Positions 7,884 to 12,388 of a DNA stretch of 12,388 nt are shown here, in pieces (position 1 is the first letter of the stretch; each line of letters begins with the position of its first letter). Below the pieces are notes generated by a model that was given only the letters and a program-made list of their open reading frames with translations, did no database searches and was not told the origin of the DNA. The translations under genes were made by a program, and so were the position numbers. The stretch comes from Candidatus Omnitrophota bacterium (lineage in GTDB: Bacteria > Omnitrophota > Gorgyraeia > Gygaellales > Profunditerraquicolaceae). The stretch spans positions 1-12,388 of the forward strand of contig JAMWDE010000013.1 in assembly GCA_023818905.1 (NCBI GenBank), read 5' to 3'.

Positions 7884-7892
7884 TTAAAAACT

Positions 7893-8732
7893 ATGGCGCT
7901 CTTCGGTAAACCCAAATACACAATAGTAAGAGTTAAAAAGAAAGATATACCTGACGGACTTTGGACAAAATGTGAAGGTTGTTCCGAGGTTCTTTACAAT
8001 AAGACCTTAGAAGAGAATTTCAGAGTTTGTCCAAAATGCAATTATCATTTCGCTTTGGGGGCCTATGAGAGGATAGCGCTAATTTTAGATCGGAATACCT
8101 TTCAGGAATACGATAAAGATATGATGCCTCAAGACCCACTTGAGTTTAAGGGTCCAAAGACTTATATAGAGAAATTAAATCAGGACCAGATTGCTACCGG
8201 TTTAAAAGAAGCAGCGGTAACCGGTGAAGGATTATTGAATAACAAAAGGATTGTTTTAGCAGTGACTGATTCGCGGTTCATTATGGGCTCGATGGGTTCG
8301 GTAGTAGGAGAAAAGATTACCCGTGCAGTAGAGAAGGCAACGGCAGACAGACTCCCCCTGGTGATTGTTTCTGGTTCAGGAGGCGGTGCCAGGATGTATG
8401 AGGGTATGTTTAGTCTTATGCAGATGGCAAAAACCTCTGCTGCCCTGGCTTATCATCACAAAGAAAAACTTCTCTATATCTCTGTACTTACCAATCCTAC
8501 TATGGCAGGGGTGATGGCATCATTTGCAGGTTTAGGGGATATAATTATTGCTGAACCAAAAGCGTTGATTGGATTCACTGGACCGCGTGTTATAGAACAG
8601 ACAATAAGACAGAAGTTGCCTGTAGGCTTTCAGCGCTCAGAGTTTCTTTTGGAGCATGGTCTCATTGATATGATTGTGCACCGTAAGAATCTAAAATCTA
8701 CCTTAAGCCAGTTAATCGGGTATTTGAGTTGA
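7893..8732 (+). CDS. accD: Acetyl-CoA carboxylase carboxyltransferase subunit beta
   Basis: AccD forms the carboxyltransferase with AccA and moves the carboxyl group from carboxybiotin to acetyl-CoA, the first committed step of fatty acid synthesis. The 279-residue protein has the N-terminal four-cysteine zinc domain (C27, C30, C46, C49) followed by the crotonase-like fold. Recognisable blocks are MGSMGSVVGEKITRA (131-145), GGARMYEGMFSLMQMAKTSAAL (164-185), ASFAGLGDIIIAEPKALIGF (209-228) and GPRVIEQT (230-237). Two active-site loops differ from common sequences. The usual SASGGARM is SGSGGGARM here (160-168), one glycine longer. The usual PTTGGV is PTMAGV (202-207). The zinc domain and the full fold argue that it is functional. 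No accA is in the window. There is no recognisable Shine-Dalgarno upstream of the ATG. Confidence 0.95.
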   Translation: MALFGKPKYTIVRVKKKDIPDGLWTKCEGCSEVLYNKTLEENFRVCPKCNYHFALGAYERIALILDRNTFQEYDKDMMPQDPLEFKGPKTYIEKLNQDQIATGLKEAAVTGEGLLNNKRIVLAVTDSRFIMGSMGSVVGEKITRAVEKATADRLPLVIVSGSGGGARMYEGMFSLMQMAKTSAALAYHHKEKLLYISVLTNPTMAGVMASFAGLGDIIIAEPKALIGFTGPRVIEQTIRQKLPVGFQRSEFLLEHGLIDMIVHRKNLKSTLSQLIGYLS

Positions 8733-8805
8733 TACAGATAATATGCAGAAGTACCTAGCAACTGGTAAGCAGGGAATTGAATAAGGTTTATTATGAGGCA
8801 GAGTT

Positions 8806-9909
8806 ATGGCACAGGTAAGGCTGATAAATGTGTCTAAAGTATTTCCTGATGGTAATCGAGCAGTTGATAAGATAAATCTGGAGGTTGAAAATAAAGAATT
8901 TATGGTGCTGGTTGGACCTTCTGGTTGTGGGAAATCAACTACCTTAAGGATGATTGCTGGTCTGGAGGAGATAAGTGAGGGTGATATATATATTGGAGAC
9001 AAGAGAGTTAACGATATACCTGCCAAGGACCGCGATGTAGCTATGGTTTTTCAGAATTATGCCCTATATCCGCATATGACGGTATTTGAGAATATGGCAT
9101 TTGGTTTAAAACTGAAACGCTATCCTAAAACAGAGGTTATCCAATGCGTTAAAGAGGCAGCAGATATATTAGGTATAGAGCATCTTCTTAATCGTCGACC
9201 GCATGAATTATCCGGAGGCGAAAGGCAGCGTGTGGCAGTAGGAAGAGCAATTGTAAGGAAACCTTTGGTGTTTTTGTTTGATGAGCCGTTGAGCAATTTG
9301 GATGCTAAACTTAGGGTCCAGATGCGTACAGAGATACACAGGTTACACCAAAGATTACAGACAACAATTATCTATGTTACCCATGATCAGATTGAGGCAA
9401 TGACTATGGGTGATAGGATTGCCCTGATAAGAGACGGTGTATTACAACAGATAGGAGATCCTGTTACTATCTATGACCACCCTAAGAACAAATTTGTGGC
9501 AGGGTTTATAGGCTCTCCGCCTATGAATTTTCTCAATGGCAGAATAATTAAAAAGGATGGTAAGTTTTATTTTGATGGAGGTAAAATGCAGGTTAAAATC
9601 ATTGAGGATATGTATAAAGCGCTTTTTCCCTATATTGGTAAGGAGGTTATCCTTGGCATACGCGCTGAAGACATATACGATAAATTATTTGTCAGTAATG
9701 CACCACTAGAAAATGTAGTGCGCCTAAACTGCGAGGTAGTTGAGCCTATGGGTTCAGAGGTTTATCTGCATCTTAATACAGGAAAGAACACCATTATCGC
9801 CAGGGTTGGCGCACACGATAGGCCTCAGGTCAACCAAGATATAGATATGGTCTTTGATATGAGCAAGGCCCATTTCTTCGATAAGGACACAGAAGAGGCA
9901 ATTGTGTAG
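8806..9909 (+). CDS. Sugar ABC transporter ATP-binding protein (MalK/UgpC/MsmX type)
   Basis: This 367-residue ATPase would power a CUT1-type carbohydrate or glycerol-phosphate importer at the inner face of the membrane. Walker A GPSGCGKST lies at 37-45, the Q-loop VFQNYALYPHMTVFENMAFGL at 81-101, the signature LSGGERQRVAVGRA at 135-148, Walker B LVFLFDEP at 154-161, the D-loop SNLDAKLR at 163-170 and the switch histidine in VTHDQ at 191-195. The C-terminal OB/TOBE domain includes FIGSPPMNFL (234-243) and LGIRAED, which sets this subfamily apart from other ABC ATPases. No permease or binding protein is nearby. It may serve several importers, as MsmX does in Bacillus. The substrate is therefore unknown. 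The GAGGCAGAG at 8795-8803 supports the ATG. The gene ends with TAG, and a second in-frame TAG follows one codon later. Confidence 0.93.
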   Translation: MAQVRLINVSKVFPDGNRAVDKINLEVENKEFMVLVGPSGCGKSTTLRMIAGLEEISEGDIYIGDKRVNDIPAKDRDVAMVFQNYALYPHMTVFENMAFGLKLKRYPKTEVIQCVKEAADILGIEHLLNRRPHELSGGERQRVAVGRAIVRKPLVFLFDEPLSNLDAKLRVQMRTEIHRLHQRLQTTIIYVTHDQIEAMTMGDRIALIRDGVLQQIGDPVTIYDHPKNKFVAGFIGSPPMNFLNGRIIKKDGKFYFDGGKMQVKIIEDMYKALFPYIGKEVILGIRAEDIYDKLFVSNAPLENVVRLNCEVVEPMGSEVYLHLNTGKNTIIARVGAHDRPQVNQDIDMVFDMSKAHFFDKDTEEAIV

Positions 9910-9915
9910 GTTTAG

Positions 9916-10083
9916 CTGGGGCATAAGTTTTTTAGGCCTACGGAAAAAGTAAATTTTTTACAGATACTTGTTTATATTATTCTTCTTATCCTTTTTGGGA
10001 TTTGCCTTCCGTCTTTTCTTACCATCTATTTTAAAGTTATAACCCCAGAATTATTATTTATTTTTTATCTCGTAAATTTTACT
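9916..10083 (+). other. Probable N-terminal membrane extension of the first GGDEF gene
   Basis: The GGDEF frame stays open for 56 codons upstream of GTG 10084, back to the TAG at 9913-9915. The translation begins near GHKFFRPTEKVNF, then reads ILVYIILLILFGICLPSFL and, after a short loop, PELLFIFYLVNF joining the annotated start. This gives two membrane helices with a basic N-terminus and a basic segment (RSYLYKK) after helix 2, consistent with the positive-inside rule. There is no ATG, GTG or TTG in this stretch. CTG at 9916 is the best near-cognate start. A sequencing or assembly error that removed the true start is also possible. Confidence 0.6.
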
Positions 10084-11229
10084 GTGCTATTTTATTTTTA
10101 TAGAAGCTATCTATATAAAAAAAATATTATTTTACTCCATTTTCAAGACCTGCAGGAGAATATAAATCTTCTCAATAGACAGATCCGGCAAGAACTTCAT
10201 AATGCGGATGCCTACAAGATAAGGATAAGACATTACCAGAATCTCAGAGACATTGTTGAGGCGATAAACAAAGAGATCTCTTTGGATTTCATAGGTGACA
10301 GTTTGGCCCATATCGCCTTTTCTACCATTTCTAATGGTAAAGGGAATTGTATCTTATACCTAGTTGACCCGCGCACTCAGAGATTAAGCATCTTTAAAAC
10401 CAAAAAAGAAGACAGGGGCTTGTTTATCAAAGACAAGGAAGGTGATATATTTGACGTTTGGGTTATGCGAAATTCAATTCCGCTTTTGGTAGAGGACATC
10501 AGAAAAGATTTTCGCTTTAATTTGGATAAATTAAATCAACATCAGATAAGACCCATTGGTTCATTGATCAGTTCACCTCTCATTAGTGAGAATAAGTTTT
10601 TGGGCGTGCTTAGGCTCGATAGTGCCTATACAGGCTTCTATTCACAAGAGGATCTAAGATTCTTAGTTACTATCTGTGATTTGGGGGCGATAGCCTTAGA
10701 GATTAGTCAGCTTTTTCAGGTAACCCAGGATTTAGCCATACATGACAGTCTGACCGGTCTCTATACAAAAGGTTACTTTTTAGATAGGTTGCGTCAGGAG
10801 TGTAAGAGGTACTTACGCAGGTTAACAAAATTTTCTTTGGTCATGATAGATATAGACCATTTTAAAGAATACAATGATAAATTTGGTCATACCAGTGGAG
10901 ATTTGCTCTTGAAACAAATAAGTCAAGATATAGTTAGTTCTTTGAAGGAAGACAGTTACATTATTGGTAGATTTGGTGGAGAGGAATTTTGTGTAATCCT
11001 TTTGGACCTTGATAAGAAAGACGCACATAACGTTGCAGAGGATCTGCGTAAGAAAATAGGTGGAAAGGTTATCAGTCTGCGTAGACAGAAGACCAATGTT
11101 ACAGTATCTATTGGAGTGGCTACCTTTCCTGACGATGCCAAAGATGAAGAAGAACTTATACTTAAGGCTGACCGAGCGCTATACGAGGCAAAACAGAGAG
11201 GTAGAAATAAGGTTATAGATGCACATTGA
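10084..11229 (+). CDS. Membrane-anchored GAF-GGDEF diguanylate cyclase (first of tandem pair)
   Basis: This gene probably makes the second messenger c-di-GMP from GTP. From GTG 10084 it encodes 381 residues. The true protein is probably longer, with two membrane helices encoded upstream. Residues 15-50 are likely coiled coil. A GAF-like sensor domain covers about 55-210, including LYLVDPRTQRL (91-101) and LISSPLISENKFLGVLRLDS (161-180). A helical linker leads to DSLTGLY (221-227). The GGDEF domain carries the metal-binding MIDIDHFKEYND (254-265), then FGH and RFGGEEF (296-302), so the catalytic residues are present. The inhibitory RxxD site is absent: the matching positions are E289 and Y292. 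GTG 10084 has no Shine-Dalgarno and falls within predicted helix 2, so it is a poor start. The 3' end overlaps the next GGDEF gene by 11 nt. Confidence 0.9.
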   Translation: MLFYFYRSYLYKKNIILLHFQDLQENINLLNRQIRQELHNADAYKIRIRHYQNLRDIVEAINKEISLDFIGDSLAHIAFSTISNGKGNCILYLVDPRTQRLSIFKTKKEDRGLFIKDKEGDIFDVWVMRNSIPLLVEDIRKDFRFNLDKLNQHQIRPIGSLISSPLISENKFLGVLRLDSAYTGFYSQEDLRFLVTICDLGAIALEISQLFQVTQDLAIHDSLTGLYTKGYFLDRLRQECKRYLRRLTKFSLVMIDIDHFKEYNDKFGHTSGDLLLKQISQDIVSSLKEDSYIIGRFGGEEFCVILLDLDKKDAHNVAEDLRKKIGGKVISLRRQKTNVTVSIGVATFPDDAKDEEELILKADRALYEAKQRGRNKVIDAH

Positions 11230-12229
11230 ATACGCCTTGTTAAATCAGGTTATATTGATTTTGTTATCTGTGTTTCTATTTATTAGAACCAGAAGGTTAT
11301 TACTTAGAATGCTTTTCTTGGAGGAGAAGACAAAGATTGAACCGATGAAGATTGCATACGAGCAACTCAATCAAGAATACTTAAGACTTCAGCAGCAGAA
11401 CTCTAATTTAGAGGATACGCTTGAAGGGACCATTGCACTCTATGATACCATAAAACAGGTATGTAAAACATTAGATAAGGATAAGATATTCGCTCTATTT
11501 AGGCAGCAGTTAGATAAGTATGTAGGAGTAGGCGATTGTAAGTTTATCAAAGGGACATTAGAAAAATCCGATTATCTGGGATATGTGGTTGTGCCCTTGA
11601 GGATAGGTAGAGAAGTCTGGGGTTATATCGCGGCTAATGAGATAAGGGATGTAGATAAATTTCATGTCTTAGTACAACAGTTAATCTTAGGCCTAAAAAG
11701 AGCGATTCTATATGAGAAGGTGCAGGATTTATCTATCACTGATAGCCTTACAGGAATATATAGCCGAAGATATCTTATGCAAAGATTGGAAGAGGAGGTA
11801 TTGCGGTCTAAAAAACTTAAATATAGCTTTGCTTTTCTTATGCTTGATATAGACCATTTTAAAAAATGTAACGACACTTATGGTCACTTGGTAGGAGACG
11901 CTATATTAAAAGAGCTCTCTAAGCTCATAAAAGAAAATACCCGACAGATAGATCTGTTGGGAAGATATGGCGGTGAAGAATTTGCAATAATCTTATCTGA
12001 GACTGACCAGGATCAAGCATTCTTTGTTGCAGAGCGTATATGTCAGGTAGTACAAGGTAAGACTATTCAGGCCTACGATGAGAAACTCAAGATAACTGTA
12101 AGTATTGGAATATCAATATTTCCTAAAGATGCCTTAGATGCGCAAAAACTTATTGAACGAGCTGACCAGGCACTTTATCAGGCAAAGTCTCAAGGTAGAA
12201 ATAGAGTAGTTGTATATTCAAAAACTTGA
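11219..12229 (+). CDS. Membrane-anchored GGDEF diguanylate cyclase with I-site (second of tandem pair)
   Basis: This 336-residue protein probably makes c-di-GMP. One membrane helix lies at about residues 6-23, followed by basic RTRR. A coiled coil (about 35-75) leads to a region at 75-165 that looks like a shortened or divergent GAF domain, with LGYVVVPLRIGREVWGYIAA at 120-139. The GGDEF domain begins at DSLTGIY (175-181), with MLDIDHFKKCND (208-219), YGH and RYGGEEF (249-255). RQID at 242-245 sits at the correct distance for the RxxD inhibitory site, so product feedback is expected. The ATG lies inside the end of the first GGDEF gene, with TAAGG 6 nt upstream. Co-expression and coupling are therefore likely, and the pair may be an old duplication. 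The signal sensed is unknown. Confidence 0.93.
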   Translation: MHIEYALLNQVILILLSVFLFIRTRRLLLRMLFLEEKTKIEPMKIAYEQLNQEYLRLQQQNSNLEDTLEGTIALYDTIKQVCKTLDKDKIFALFRQQLDKYVGVGDCKFIKGTLEKSDYLGYVVVPLRIGREVWGYIAANEIRDVDKFHVLVQQLILGLKRAILYEKVQDLSITDSLTGIYSRRYLMQRLEEEVLRSKKLKYSFAFLMLDIDHFKKCNDTYGHLVGDAILKELSKLIKENTRQIDLLGRYGGEEFAIILSETDQDQAFFVAERICQVVQGKTIQAYDEKLKITVSIGISIFPKDALDAQKLIERADQALYQAKSQGRNRVVVYSKT

Positions 12230-12245
12230 TTAAATCTGGAGGATA

Positions 12246-12273
12246 TTGACATAACGCCTAAGATTGGTAGGAT
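12246..12273 (+). promoter_or_regulatory. Putative promoter for the gene at 12384
   Basis: A perfect TTGACA (12246-12251), 16 bp, then TAGGAT (12268-12273, 4 of 6 matches). Transcription would begin near 12281 and leave a leader of about 100 nt before the next start codon. Motif-only evidence. Confidence 0.4.
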
Positions 12274-12350
12274 ACCTAATAAATCCTGTAACCGCAATAT
12301 AATAATGTCACCTTTCTGCAAAGTAGAAATGTCAGGGTAGCTTGATGTAA

Positions 12351-12383
12351 AATACCGCCTCTAGACCAAAAGGAGGTGGTATT
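12351..12383 (+). promoter_or_regulatory. Hairpin sequestering the Shine-Dalgarno of the next gene
   Basis: AATACCGCCTC (12351-12361) pairs with GAGGTGGTATT (12373-12383) over 11 consecutive positions, ten Watson-Crick and one G-U, around an 11-nt loop. The right arm contains most of the GGAGG ribosome site and ends directly at the ATG (12384). Closed, it should block initiation. It could be a riboswitch or protein-controlled translation switch or an RNA thermometer. As DNA it could be a dimeric repressor operator, since the arm centres are 22 bp apart. No U-run follows, so it is not an intrinsic terminator. Confidence 0.65.
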
Positions 12384-12388
12384 ATGCA
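12384..12388 (+). CDS. Start of a further gene, cut off by the window end
   Basis: ATG at 12384 lies 7 nt after a strong Shine-Dalgarno, AAAAGGAGGT (12368-12377). Only the start codon and two more bases are visible, so the product is unknown. Confidence 0.6.

Noticed and set aside
8743..8784. 13-codon reading frame between accD and the ABC gene
   Set aside because: It is too short, has no clear ribosome site and no recognisable peptide, so chance is enough to explain it.
8806..11229. Readthrough fusion of the ABC ATPase with the GGDEF protein
   Set aside because: The frames match, but two TAG codons lie between them and the ABC protein ends at its normal family length. The GGDEF part has its own basic, membrane-type N-terminus.
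12300..12345. c-di-GMP (GEMM) riboswitch in the last leader
   Set aside because: GCAAAG and GGTAGC are reminiscent and cyclase genes are adjacent, but the conserved GGCAAACC segment, the CGCAAAGCC context and the receptor helices are not found.

Overview
The window is a moderately AT-rich bacterial chromosome segment. All genes with family support lie on the plus strand and are closely packed. The mix suggests a deep-branching bacterium such as Candidatus Omnitrophota or a relative: Firmicutes-style hrcA-grpE-dnaK-dnaJ order with a CIRCE operator, a DnaK without the proteobacterial insert, a DUF1015 gene and separate accD. The lineage is an inference from protein style and gene order. No mobile element, CRISPR array, tRNA or rRNA was seen.

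Region 1 (1-5730) is a chaperone block. It holds the 3' part of clpB, then a promoter-like site whose -35 box lies inside the last clpB codons. A near-perfect CIRCE operator follows, and then hrcA, grpE, dnaK and dnaJ. HrcA probably represses its own operon through CIRCE. GrpE, DnaJ and DnaK form the Hsp70 cycle, and ClpB works with them in disaggregation. HrcA is unusually short because the middle of the usual protein is missing. An imperfect hairpin and a weak promoter-like site lie between grpE and dnaK.

Region 2 (5731-7738) is a compact three-gene unit with overlapping ends: an FmdB-type zinc ribbon protein, a VanZ-like membrane protein and a DUF1015 protein. No pathway can be assigned.

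Region 3 (7739-9909) holds a 154-base gap with a hairpin and three TAACT repeats spaced 10 bp apart, then accD (acetyl-CoA carboxylase carboxyltransferase beta subunit), then an orphan MalK/UgpC/MsmX-type sugar ABC transporter ATPase.

Region 4 (9910-12388) carries two overlapping diguanylate cyclase genes. The first has an open reading frame extending 56 codons upstream of its first conventional start. That extension encodes two likely membrane helices but has no ATG, GTG or TTG codon. The second has an RxxD inhibitory site that the first lacks. The window ends with a promoter-like site, a leader, and an 11-bp hairpin that buries the Shine-Dalgarno sequence of a gene whose start codon is at 12384. 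That hairpin is the most striking unexplained element here.
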